NCBI RefSeq assembly: GCF_030403435.1 | Contig: NZ_JAUEPH010000002.1 | Location: forward strand, 124,001 to 188,000 | DNA length: 64,000 bases | Source: Algoriphagus sediminis | Lineage (GTDB): Bacteria > Bacteroidota > Bacteroidia > Cytophagales > Cyclobacteriaceae | Reading direction: 5' to 3' | Shown here: in pieces, positions 39,995 through 48,770 of the stretch | Layout of the letters: every line of letters starts with the position of its first letter | Numbering within the stretch: the first letter of the stretch is position 1 | Notes under the pieces: model-generated | What the model was told of the DNA's origin: nothing | Database searches by the model: none | Seen by the model: only the letters and a program-made list of their open reading frames with translations | Position numbers and translations under genes: made by a program

Positions 39995-41036
39995 TTTTAG
40001 CCTTATTTATTTTTTCTTTAGCTTCCATCTTGTCTTCTTTATCAAGATCAAGTTTTTCGGTTTTTGTTCCGTTTGAGATACAGGCCTTAATACTAATTGG
40101 GAGGTGATCTGATCCTATTTCCTCAAGGACTTTAATCTCATTTAACCCGAATTCTTCACTCAAAAACACATGGTCCAAAGGCCACCTAAAAAGGGGGAAT
40201 TTCGCGTGAAAAGTATTGTAGAAACCACGGCCTCGACGTGGGTCCATTAGTCCTGAAATTTTAAGGAAAAGCTCTGTTGTCCGGCTCCATGCAACGTCAT
40301 TCAGATCGCCCATTACCACACATGGTTTTGGATTTGCATGAGCCTTTTTTCCAACCACTAATATTTCAGCATCTCTATCCGTACTTTTTTCATTTTCAGA
40401 AGGAACTGGAGGGGTAGGATGGATTCCATATAATGTAATCAATTGACCGGATGGCAAGGCAATATCCACTTCAATGGAGGGAATTTCTTTATCAATTAAA
40501 TAGTTTATTTCTTCTCTTTTTATCTCATGCTTAGAAAAGAAAAGCAACCCATAGGTGTTATCGAGAGGTTTTAGAATTTGGTAAGGATATCGGCTTCTTA
40601 TTGCAGAAAGCTCTTCAAGCCACTTTTCGTCGGTCTCCACCATAAAAATGAGGTCAGGATCTTCCTTGTTTATAAGATCAAGCACCTTCTTGAATTTCGA
40701 ATTATACTGGTAAACATTAGCGATTAAGAGGTGAATTCCTGATTCCGCTGAAAACTCACAGTCCTCGATCATCTTCCTTCCGAGTTGGGTAAAAGGTAGA
40801 ATTTTACTCAGAAGGAATACTGATGAACCTGATAGCAGAAGTAACCAAATAAAATATTCCTGATTGAAACTTTCCTCATCGAAAACTATCCAGAGGATAA
40901 CCAGTGTGAGAACAATGCCTAATTTTTGGAGTCTTGGGTAATCGTAAATCCTCACCCACCAAGCCTGATGTGGGATTTTTGGGATAAATGTGACAAGTAA
41001 AATAATAGTGCTAAGCACTCTGAGAACCCAAATCAT
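39990..41036 (-). CDS. Membrane-anchored endonuclease/exonuclease/phosphatase-family protein
   Basis: 348 residues from the ATG at 41036; a TTG five codons upstream is in frame but less likely. Three N-terminal helices (about 1-95) anchor an EEP domain: L-L-I-A-N-V-Y-Q-Y-N, D-L-I-F-M-V-E-T-D, G-I-H-P-T-P-P, V-M-G-D-L-N-D-V-A-W, and G-S-D-H-L-P-I. These supply the metal-binding and catalytic residues (E, D-x-N, D-H). The family cleaves phosphodiesters; the substrate here, DNA, phospholipid or inositol phosphate, is not determined. It converges with the Mla operon. Confidence 0.88.
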   Translation of the reverse strand: MIWVLRVLSTIILLVTFIPKIPHQAWWVRIYDYPRLQKLGIVLTLVILWIVFDEESFNQEYFIWLLLLSGSSVFLLSKILPFTQLGRKMIEDCEFSAESGIHLLIANVYQYNSKFKKVLDLINKEDPDLIFMVETDEKWLEELSAIRSRYPYQILKPLDNTYGLLFFSKHEIKREEINYLIDKEIPSIEVDIALPSGQLITLYGIHPTPPVPSENEKSTDRDAEILVVGKKAHANPKPCVVMGDLNDVAWSRTTELFLKISGLMDPRRGRGFYNTFHAKFPLFRWPLDHVFLSEEFGLNEIKVLEEIGSDHLPISIKACISNGTKTEKLDLDKEDKMEAKEKINKAKN

Positions 41037-41100
41037 AAGGTAGTTTACCAAATCTCAGCCTGAAATCATTTAGCTTTTGGATAAAGGGTATCAAACTTTT

Positions 41101-43374
41101 TTAGGTGTGATCAATTTTAAGAACCTGAGCCATAGTTTCCACTACCTTTTCTGCATTTTCCTTCGTGAAGCAGAGAGGAGGTTTTGTTTTCAAAACATTG
41201 TCATTTGGACCATCAGTGCTAATTAGGATATTTTCTTCTCGTAATCTGTTTTTGATTTCTGAAGCTAGTTCCTGATCGGGACTCTTAGTACCGGGTTTGA
41301 CTATTTCTACTCCAATGAATAGTCCCGACCCTCTGACATCTCCTATGCAATCCGTCTGCTCGGAAAGCTCCCTGAATAGCTTCATGTAATGATCTCCAAC
41401 CTCCTTTGCATTCTGTTGTAAACCTTCTTCTTCGATTACTTCCAGAACTGATAGTCCTATGGCACAGCTCACAGGGTTCCCTCCAAAAGAGCTAAAAAAT
41501 TCCACCCCCTTCTCAAATGATTCTGAAATTTCCTGTGTGCAAACAACAGCTCCAAGTGGATGACCATTGCCAATAGGCTTTCCTAAAATCACCATATCTG
41601 GAATTACTCCCTGAGCCTCAAAACCCCAAAAATGGTCTCCAATTCGTCCAAATCCTGTTTGAACTTCATCACTTATGCATACTCCTCCCTGCTTTCTGAA
41701 TGCCGGATAAAGCTCCGCCAAATATCCTGGGGCTAAAGGAACTTGACCTCCACAACCGACAATGGGTTCAGCGATGAAAGCTCCCAAATGCTCACTTTGG
41801 CTTTTCATTTCTTCAATGGCATCGGTAGCATATTGCCTTCCTGCAGTCTCCGGATTGTTGTATTTGCCTAAATATATGTCTGGCAAGGGAGTTTTAAATA
41901 TATGAGCGGCCTGTCCAGGCCCCTTCGAATTGGAAAATTTATAATCACTCACCTCTATTCCGATCTGTGTATTTCCATGATAGCCATGCTCCATGACCAT
42001 AATGTTTTTACGGCCAGTGTGTTTTTCTGCCAGCCTAATGGCCAAATCGCTCGCAGCTGAGCCTGAATTCACGAAAAAAACTCGGTTTAGATTTGAAGGG
42101 AACTTTGACAAAAGCTTTTCTGCATATTTAGGAAGCAGGTCATATAGATAGCGGGTGTTCGTGTTGAGTTTTGCCATTTGCTTCCTTCCTGCTTCTACCA
42201 CCTTTGGGTGGCAATGTCCCACATGTGGAATATTATTGTAAGCATCCAGAACGGTTTGTCCGTCTTTTGTATACAAATACTGAAATGCAGACCCTGTGAA
42301 ACTTAGCGGTTTTTTATAGCTCACAGAGAGAATCTTACTTAAGAATTGATGTCTTCGCTCCAGTTCATTTTTTGTAGAATCAATTTTGGTTAATTCCATC
42401 CCTAAGCCTTTTTTGAAATGCCTTGTGACGCCATCCCGAGATAGGCAGATCCACTTTCTGAGGGTAGCAAAAGCGAAATTTTCACTGATTCTTGCGTATT
42501 CATTTTCTGAGTCTAAGCTCCTTGATTCTGCTGATTTACAGACACTGGTGCAAAGCCTGGCAGCGATAAGATCGTACAAAAGTTCTACTTCTATTGCACC
42601 TAGCGGTCTCTTTTGATGGTAAGCTTGAAGGAAATCATTGGTCCATTCCAATGGGTTTTCCTTATCATAAATCAGATAGGTCAAAGCAATAGCTACCTCA
42701 CAGATGACAGGAGCGTAGCAGCAATCACCAAAATCAATCAGTGAGTAGTATTTTGAATCCCTGGTTAAGATATTCCATTCATTCGCATCCCCATGAATGA
42801 GTTGCCTGGGCAGTGAATGAAGTATTTCCCGAGTATTTTCATCAAACTGGAGAAAAAAATACCTGACCAGTTTAGCGTCCGATGGATTTTGAATTTTCGG
42901 GAGATGCTTCTTGATATCCCCAAAATAGATCAAATTCCAGTCGGTTCTTTTAGCTTGTAGAGGGTAGGATTTTATTTCTGACAAAGCAAGGTCTATATCA
43001 GCAAGTCCATCTCCTAACTGGGTATAAAGTGATTTTTTAGGTTTGGTATCCCCTAAAAATGTACCATCGATAAAAGTTAGAATTCGAGCAATCACCTTTT
43101 GGTTTAAGAGAAAAAATAAACCCACGAGTTCTCCATTTTTCCACTGAATTGGTTTTGATGTCTGGAAATTATCAGATCTGCTAAGGAAGTTCAGCACTCT
43201 GGTTTCTTCCTTGATCATATCTAGGGTTTCCGGTTCAAATGGATAGGTTTTAAGAATGAAGAGCTCACCTTCACATTCAAAGCGATAGTTTCGGTTGGCA
43301 TAGCCATCCAATTTCCTAATATTTTTGACCTCAGGATGAAATTCTTTCTTCAATAATTCGAGGACTTCCTTCAT
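41101..43374 (-). CDS. Fusion of aminoglycoside-phosphotransferase-like kinase and class III aminotransferase-fold lyase
   Basis: 757 residues. The N-terminal kinase (1-320) has H194-G-D-A-N-E-W-N as catalytic loop and D214-F-G-D for metal. The C-terminal PLP domain (about 340-757) has S438 in N-S-G-S-A-A, D569-E for the pyridine ring, and Lys599 in L-G-K-P-I-G-N-G-H for the Schiff base. This pair corresponds to hydroxylysine kinase plus phospho-lyase (AGXT2L/ETNPPL family), consecutive steps in degradation of hydroxylysine or phosphoethanolamine. Many bacterial versions carry an additional M23 peptidase domain; it is missing here. The exact substrate is inferred. Confidence 0.85.
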   Translation of the reverse strand: MKEVLELLKKEFHPEVKNIRKLDGYANRNYRFECEGELFILKTYPFEPETLDMIKEETRVLNFLSRSDNFQTSKPIQWKNGELVGLFFLLNQKVIARILTFIDGTFLGDTKPKKSLYTQLGDGLADIDLALSEIKSYPLQAKRTDWNLIYFGDIKKHLPKIQNPSDAKLVRYFFLQFDENTREILHSLPRQLIHGDANEWNILTRDSKYYSLIDFGDCCYAPVICEVAIALTYLIYDKENPLEWTNDFLQAYHQKRPLGAIEVELLYDLIAARLCTSVCKSAESRSLDSENEYARISENFAFATLRKWICLSRDGVTRHFKKGLGMELTKIDSTKNELERRHQFLSKILSVSYKKPLSFTGSAFQYLYTKDGQTVLDAYNNIPHVGHCHPKVVEAGRKQMAKLNTNTRYLYDLLPKYAEKLLSKFPSNLNRVFFVNSGSAASDLAIRLAEKHTGRKNIMVMEHGYHGNTQIGIEVSDYKFSNSKGPGQAAHIFKTPLPDIYLGKYNNPETAGRQYATDAIEEMKSQSEHLGAFIAEPIVGCGGQVPLAPGYLAELYPAFRKQGGVCISDEVQTGFGRIGDHFWGFEAQGVIPDMVILGKPIGNGHPLGAVVCTQEISESFEKGVEFFSSFGGNPVSCAIGLSVLEVIEEEGLQQNAKEVGDHYMKLFRELSEQTDCIGDVRGSGLFIGVEIVKPGTKSPDQELASEIKNRLREENILISTDGPNDNVLKTKPPLCFTKENAEKVVETMAQVLKIDHT

Positions 43375-43446
43375 TTCTTTCCGATCTTTTTATTGATTTT
43401 TAAAAAAGCGAACCCTAAAACACATCACTTATCCTTCCAAGCCTCT

Positions 43447-43475
43447 TTTGAAAGCCCATATTAATTCTATTTTTG
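43447..43475 (+). promoter_or_regulatory. Promoter of pgi
   Basis: TTTG at 43447-43450 and TATTTTTG at 43468-43475, 17 bp apart, fit the Bacteroidota -33/-7 consensus (spacing slightly short). The predicted start is about 18 bp before the pgi ATG. Confidence 0.6.
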
Positions 43476-43500
43476 TGAAATTCGACTTGAAACCTATTAA

Positions 43501-45162
43501 ATGAAAACCATTAACCCAAGCCAAACTGATGCCTGGAAAAGGCTGACAGCCTTATCGAAAAAATATGAAGATCTTAAATTATCTGATCTTCTGGCTGAGC
43601 ATGAGAGATTTGAACGCTATTCTATACACTTCGAAGATTTACTCCTGGACTATTCCAAAAATCTAATCAATGATGAGATTTTTAATGCACTGAGAGATTT
43701 GGCAGAGGAAACCGAGTTACATGATGCTATCCAGTCAATGTTTTCGGGTGATCATATCAATCAGACCGAGGATAGAGCTGTTTTGCATACAGCCTTACGA
43801 AACCAAAGTGGTCACGCGGTTTATTTGGATGGGAAGGACGTGATGCCTGAAGTGCAAGCAGTGCTTGACCAAATGAAGAGTTTTTCTAATAAGATTTATA
43901 ATCAGGAATGGTTAGGGTACACTGGGAAACCTATCAAATCTTTGGTGAATATCGGAATAGGAGGTTCTGATCTTGGACCTGTAATGGTAACCGAAGCTCT
44001 GAAATCGTATCAAAACCCAAAGCTTGAAGTTTTCTTTGTTTCCAATGTGGATGGAACACATATAGCAGAAACTTTGAAAAAAGTGGACCCTGAAACTACC
44101 ATGTTTTTCATAGCATCAAAGACTTTTACTACTCAAGAAACCATGACCAATGCGCACACGGCTCGCGCCTGGTTTATGGAAAAGTCAAAAGATGAGCAAG
44201 CAGTGGCTAAGCATTTCATCGCATTATCTACGAATGAGAGTGCTGTCAGCAAATTTGGTATAGCACCGGAAAATATGTTTACGTTCTGGGATTGGGTAGG
44301 GGGTAGATATTCCTTGTGGTCTGCTATCGGATTATCCATTGCCTGTGCGATTGGGTTTGAAAATTTCCATGACCTTCTCAAAGGGGGCCATGCCATGGAT
44401 GAACACTTTAAGCATTCCATGTTTAATAGAAATATTCCGGTCATTCTTGCTCTGATAGGTATCTGGAATACCAATTTCCTAGGAGCATCCACCGAAGCCA
44501 TCCTTCCTTACAATCAATACATGCATAGGTTTGCGGCTTATTTTCAGCAGGGAAATATGGAAAGCAACGGAAAGTATGTTGACCGAAATGGAGAAAAAGT
44601 CGATTACAAAACTGGTCCTATCATCTGGGGGGAACCAGGAACCAATGGGCAACACGCATTTTATCAGTTGATTCATCAGGGCACTCATTTAATTCCTTGT
44701 GATTTTATAGCACCGGCTATTTCTCATAATCCAATTGGGGATCACCATTTAAAACTGATGTCCAATTTCTTCGCTCAAACTGAAGCTTTGGCCTTCGGCA
44801 AAAGTGAAAAAGAAGTAAAAGAAGAGATGATCTCTGCTGGAGCATCCGAGGAGGAAACTCAAAGGGTATTACCTCACCGGGTTTTTGAAGGGAATCGTCC
44901 TACAAATTCGATTCTTGTAAAAAAGATCACTCCATATACCTTAGGAATGCTCATAGCAATGTATGAGCACAAGATTTTCGTTCAGGGAGCAATTTGGAAT
45001 ATTTTTAGCTTCGATCAATGGGGTGTGGAACTGGGTAAAGTTCTGGCCAAGAAAATCCTCCCTGAATTGGAAAATGATGAGGAGATTCAGAGTCATGATG
45101 CATCTACAAATGGTCTGATCAATGCTTTCAAAAAACTGAGAAATTCCAAGGAAAACGGTTGA
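43501..45162 (+). CDS. pgi: Glucose-6-phosphate isomerase
   Basis: 553 residues, full length for the family. The sequence [22 protein letters not shown] and S-K-T-F-T-T-Q-E-T form the sugar-phosphate-binding SIS core, and E-G-N-R-P-T-N-S-I plus Y-E-H-K-I-F-V-Q-G complete the PGI signatures with the catalytic glutamate and lysine. It interconverts glucose-6-phosphate and fructose-6-phosphate in glycolysis and gluconeogenesis. The GNAT gene begins 17 bp after the stop. Confidence 0.96.
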   Translation: MKTINPSQTDAWKRLTALSKKYEDLKLSDLLAEHERFERYSIHFEDLLLDYSKNLINDEIFNALRDLAEETELHDAIQSMFSGDHINQTEDRAVLHTALRNQSGHAVYLDGKDVMPEVQAVLDQMKSFSNKIYNQEWLGYTGKPIKSLVNIGIGGSDLGPVMVTEALKSYQNPKLEVFFVSNVDGTHIAETLKKVDPETTMFFIASKTFTTQETMTNAHTARAWFMEKSKDEQAVAKHFIALSTNESAVSKFGIAPENMFTFWDWVGGRYSLWSAIGLSIACAIGFENFHDLLKGGHAMDEHFKHSMFNRNIPVILALIGIWNTNFLGASTEAILPYNQYMHRFAAYFQQGNMESNGKYVDRNGEKVDYKTGPIIWGEPGTNGQHAFYQLIHQGTHLIPCDFIAPAISHNPIGDHHLKLMSNFFAQTEALAFGKSEKEVKEEMISAGASEEETQRVLPHRVFEGNRPTNSILVKKITPYTLGMLIAMYEHKIFVQGAIWNIFSFDQWGVELGKVLAKKILPELENDEEIQSHDASTNGLINAFKKLRNSKENG

Positions 45163-45179
45163 TCCATACTTCTGATTCC

Positions 45180-45629
45180 ATGAATAAGATTCTCAGGACA
45201 GATACTGAAAGCAAAGATTTTCAAAGACTTGTGAGAAAGTTAGATGCTTATTTGGCTGAGATCGACGGAGAGGAAAATGCCTTTTATTCTCAATACAACA
45301 AAATCGAATTCCTTGACAAGGTGGTAGTACTTTATCAGGGTGAGGTGCCAGTGGCCTGTGGAGCAATGAAACCCTCAGCAGGAGGCAATCTGGAGATCAA
45401 AAGAATGTACACTTTACCCGAATTTAGAGGAAGAGGTTTAGCCTCTCAGGTAGTACATGAACTTGAAAAATGGGCCAAAGAGTCTGGCGCTGAGGCCTGC
45501 GTGCTTGAAACAGGAAAGAGGCAAAAGGATGCCGTGGCTCTATATAAAAAGCTTGGGTATCAGATCATCCCAAACTTTGAGCCTTATGTGGGCGTCGAGA
45601 ACAGCCTCTGTTTTGAGAAAAAGCTCTAG
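45180..45629 (+). CDS. GNAT-family N-acetyltransferase
   Basis: 149 residues from the ATG at 45180; an in-frame TTG at the pgi stop would add seven residues and is less likely. Motifs: V-A-C-G-A-M, M-Y-T-L-P-E-F-R-G-R-G-L-A for acetyl-CoA, and L-Y-K-K-L-G-Y at the end. The substrate is unknown. It lies 17 bp after pgi and converges with gldH; its stop and the gldH stop abut. Confidence 0.88.
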   Translation: MNKILRTDTESKDFQRLVRKLDAYLAEIDGEENAFYSQYNKIEFLDKVVVLYQGEVPVACGAMKPSAGGNLEIKRMYTLPEFRGRGLASQVVHELEKWAKESGAEACVLETGKRQKDAVALYKKLGYQIIPNFEPYVGVENSLCFEKKL

Positions 45630-46079
45630 CTACTTGGTTGCTTTGAATCCGACTGCTTCTATTCCCTTCAATTGGTTTACTCTCATGTATTGAAGAATAT
45701 CCAGACCGGATGCATTCATATTGATTTTATAATCGAGGGTGTCATAGAGTGTTCTGGTTCCTCCAAATCCATTCCCAAGAGGCTTTCCTGATTTGGGATC
45801 GAATAGAATCACATTCACCAATTTTTCCTCAAGCACCGTTCCAGAGGAGTCACTTTCCAAGAGCTTCAGGTAAATATTGGTATAAGGATAGTCCTCATTG
45901 AAACGAACTGAGACCAAAAAATGCTCGGCCGAATCAAGGTTTTGAAGCTCATAATGGATGGTGTCTGTGAAACCCCATAATTGGTTAGGCACTTCCTCGA
46001 ATTGTTCGTAAACTCTGTTTCCATCACAGGAGAATAGCACTACGCCAAGAAAAATTAAAAACGCCGGAATTCTATTCAT
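45630..46079 (-). CDS. gldH: Gliding motility lipoprotein GldH
   Basis: 149 residues with lipobox F-S-C (Cys18). The body has W-G-F-T-D-T, F-N-E-D-Y-P-Y-T-N-I-Y-L-K and M-R-V-N-Q-L-K-G-I-E-A-V-G, which match GldH of Bacteroidota. GldH is needed for gliding and type IX secretion in Flavobacterium, though its exact role is unsettled. Its start overlaps the ricT stop by 8 bp, a conserved arrangement, which strengthens the call. Confidence 0.9.
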   Translation of the reverse strand: MNRIPAFLIFLGVVLFSCDGNRVYEQFEEVPNQLWGFTDTIHYELQNLDSAEHFLVSVRFNEDYPYTNIYLKLLESDSSGTVLEEKLVNVILFDPKSGKPLGNGFGGTRTLYDTLDYKINMNASGLDILQYMRVNQLKGIEAVGFKATK

Positions 46080-47427
46080 TTTTTGATGAGTTGTTATTTG
46101 AGTCGCGATTTTTTCTAGGTGGAAATTTCCTATTTTTCTTATTTCCTCCTTGATCTTTTGGTCCCTGTGAAGAATTTCCCTTTGCTTCTACGTTGGGATT
46201 CTGAGGTCTTGGTCCTTTAGGCTTTCTTCTTTTATTCCTGGACTGTGAGTTTGGATTTTCTTGGCTCTTTTGTTGATTTCGATTTTGAGCCTGTTGTTCA
46301 TTCCTGTTTCTGCCACGATTCCTTTTATTCCTGGACCCTCGGTTCCCCTTCTTTTTCTTGGCAAATTTCTTATCCAACTCCACCAGTTCAAGGGTTGATT
46401 TAGCGGCCAAATTCTCTATTTCATCTGCAGTATTTACCTGAAGATTGAATACGGTGACTCCCTTTGAGTTTAATTCAAGAATCTCCGATACTCGATCACA
46501 GGAGATGTTTTGCCATTCACTTTCATTGTTTAGGCTGAACCACATCAGTCGCCTGAAAATGTCGGTTTTTTGGAGCTTTGCAGGACCCTGCTCGGTCTGA
46601 AGTGGTTTTTCCACTTTAGGGATATCCTTTATGGCATCCAGATAGGTATCCAATTCGTAATTCAGACAGCATTTCAGCCTGCCACACTGCCCACTGAGCT
46701 TGCTTGGATTCAGCGATAGATTTTGATAGCGTGCAGCTGAAGTACTCACATTTTTGAAATCTACCAACCAGGTAGAGCAGCAAAGCTCACGACCACAAAC
46801 GCCTATTCCACCAAGACGTCCTGCCTCCTGTCGGAGACTAATTTGCTTCATTTCAACCCGAATTCTGAACTCGCCTGCCAGTACTTTGATTAATTCACGA
46901 AAATCTACTCGCTCATCCGCGGAATAGTAAAAAGTAGCTTTTGAGTTGTCTGCCTGATATTCTATGTCTGACAGTTTCATTTTTAACCCTAACTCAAGGA
47001 TTATTTGGCGAGTACGGTAGAGAGTGGGGATTTCCCTGTTTTTTGCCTCGGCCCATCTTTCAAGGTCATTTTCACTCGCTTTTCTATACACTTTAAGGAT
47101 ATCGTCATCATCCCGGATTTTGCGCTTTTGCATCTGTAACCTCACGAGTTCGCCCTGCAAGGAAACATAGCCGATATGATGTCCTGGGTTAGAAGCGACT
47201 ACTACTGGATCACCAGTATTAAGTTCCAGGTAGTCAATGTTCCTATAGTATTCTTTCCGACCTCCTTTAAACTTAATTTCGACTATATCAAAATTATCTA
47301 CCTGGGGAATACCCATGTGGGTAAGCCAGTCAAAAGAATTCATTTTGTTACAATCACTCGTGCCACACGTTCCGTTGTTTTGGCACCCATTCCCTCCGCT
47401 TGTGGAGCAACTAGTACATCCAGACAT
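46072..47427 (-). CDS. ricT: RicT-type PSP1-domain protein with long basic tail
   Basis: 451 residues. The N-terminus has five cysteines (4, 7, 15, 21, 26) in a low-complexity stretch, a candidate Fe-S ligand set. The PSP1 domain follows, with C-G-R-E-L-C-C-S-T and C-G-R-L-K-C-C-L-N-Y. The last ~95 residues are almost only K, R, N, Q, P, G and S and are predicted disordered. RicT partners control RNA maturation in Firmicutes. The tail suggests nucleic-acid binding. It is in an operon with purD and gldH, overlapping gldH by 8 bp. Confidence 0.9.
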   Translation of the reverse strand: MSGCTSCSTSGGNGCQNNGTCGTSDCNKMNSFDWLTHMGIPQVDNFDIVEIKFKGGRKEYYRNIDYLELNTGDPVVVASNPGHHIGYVSLQGELVRLQMQKRKIRDDDDILKVYRKASENDLERWAEAKNREIPTLYRTRQIILELGLKMKLSDIEYQADNSKATFYYSADERVDFRELIKVLAGEFRIRVEMKQISLRQEAGRLGGIGVCGRELCCSTWLVDFKNVSTSAARYQNLSLNPSKLSGQCGRLKCCLNYELDTYLDAIKDIPKVEKPLQTEQGPAKLQKTDIFRRLMWFSLNNESEWQNISCDRVSEILELNSKGVTVFNLQVNTADEIENLAAKSTLELVELDKKFAKKKKGNRGSRNKRNRGRNRNEQQAQNRNQQKSQENPNSQSRNKRRKPKGPRPQNPNVEAKGNSSQGPKDQGGNKKNRKFPPRKNRDSNNNSSKNE

Positions 47428-47464
47428 AATATATTCTCAGGTGTAAAACCTGTCTATTTTGGGT

Positions 47465-48754
47465 TTAATTATACAATTTTTGGATATCCTCTCCGATATC
47501 CTTTCGATAGTAAGCTCCTTCCCAGGAAACCTTTTCTACTCTTTCAAAGGCATTTTCAAGAGCTTCTGAGAGAGTTTGGCCTAGCCCGGTAATAGCTAGT
47601 ACTCTTCCTCTTGTATTGATCAAATCTCCATTGTCATTCCTACCAGTTCCCGCATGAAAAAGAATAGATTTGTCATTTCCCTCACCCAGAGAAATAGGGA
47701 AGCCCTTCGTGTAGGAACCAGGATAGCCCCCACTTACCATCACCACTGTGGTAGCAAAATGAGGAGATATTTTCAAGTCATACTCAGCAAGATTTCCTTT
47801 TCCCATAGCTTCAAGCATAGTCAGAAAATCAGATTCTATTCGCGCTAAAACAGCTTGTGTTTCAGGATCTCCCATTCGAACATTGTATTCGATGACGTAT
47901 GGATCATCACCTTTGTTCATCAGGCCTATGAAAATAAAACCTTTATAGCTGATTTCTTCCTTTGCGAGACCGTCTACTGTTGGTTTAATTATACGGTCTT
48001 CGACCTTTTTCATAAAGTCTTCATCGGCAAAAATCACTGGACTCACTGCTCCCATTCCTCCGGTATTCAGTCCTGTATCACCTTCGCCTATTCTTTTGTA
48101 ATCTTTTGCCTCTGGCAAAATTTTATAATCCTTACCATCCGTCGCAACAAAAACAGAAAGCTCAATTCCTTCGAGAAATTCTTCAATCACCACCTTAGAA
48201 GAGGCATTTCCGAATTTGGCATCAATAAGCATTTCTTTGAGGTTTGCTTTAGCATCTGCCAAAGTCTCACAGATTAAAACCCCTTTTCCCGCCGCCAAAC
48301 CATCCGCCTTCAGAACTATGGGAAGAGATTGCTTTTCCAAATAGGCCAGCCCTTCTTCTAATTGATCAGCAGTAAAGGTTTCGTAGGCCGCGGTAGGAAT
48401 ATTATTCCTTTGCATAAATCTCTTCGAGAAATCCTTACTTCCTTCTAAGGTCGCACCGAGCTGTGAAGGACCGACTACAGGTATATGAGAAACCGTGCTA
48501 TCATTTAGAATGTAGTCGCTAATGCCTTTAACAAGTGGTTCTTCCGGTCCCACTACCACCAAATCGACCTTCTCCTCCTTGAGGAAGGTAGCAATGGCTT
48601 CAAAATCAGTTATTTTAAGTGATACATTTTCAGCTATTTCTGCTGTACCGGCATTTCCTGGAGCTACGAATAGTTTATCACAGGATGGGCTCTGGGTGAT
48701 CTTCCAGGCGAAGGCATGCTCTCTTCCTCCGCTTCCAAGCAACAATATGTTCAT
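47465..48754 (-). CDS. purD: Phosphoribosylamine-glycine ligase
   Basis: 429 residues. M-N-I-L-L-L-G-S-G-G-R-E-H-A-F-A-W-K starts the ATP-grasp enzyme; P-G-N-A-G-T-A and L-V-V-V-G-P-E-E-P-L are PurD signatures, followed by the ATP-grasp core (I-V-L-K-A-D-G-L-A-A-G-K-G-V) and E-Y-N-V-R-M-G-D-P-E-T-Q metal-binding loop. It makes glycinamide ribonucleotide in purine synthesis. It starts 16 bp after recQ. Confidence 0.97.
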   Translation of the reverse strand: MNILLLGSGGREHAFAWKITQSPSCDKLFVAPGNAGTAEIAENVSLKITDFEAIATFLKEEKVDLVVVGPEEPLVKGISDYILNDSTVSHIPVVGPSQLGATLEGSKDFSKRFMQRNNIPTAAYETFTADQLEEGLAYLEKQSLPIVLKADGLAAGKGVLICETLADAKANLKEMLIDAKFGNASSKVVIEEFLEGIELSVFVATDGKDYKILPEAKDYKRIGEGDTGLNTGGMGAVSPVIFADEDFMKKVEDRIIKPTVDGLAKEEISYKGFIFIGLMNKGDDPYVIEYNVRMGDPETQAVLARIESDFLTMLEAMGKGNLAEYDLKISPHFATTVVMVSGGYPGSYTKGFPISLGEGNDKSILFHAGTGRNDNGDLINTRGRVLAITGLGQTLSEALENAFERVEKVSWEGAYYRKDIGEDIQKLYN

Positions 48755-48770
48755 TTGTGTTTTTCACGTT

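Noticed and set aside
47855..48277. 140-codon open frame on the plus strand
   Set aside because: Antisense to purD, which is full length with intact motifs.
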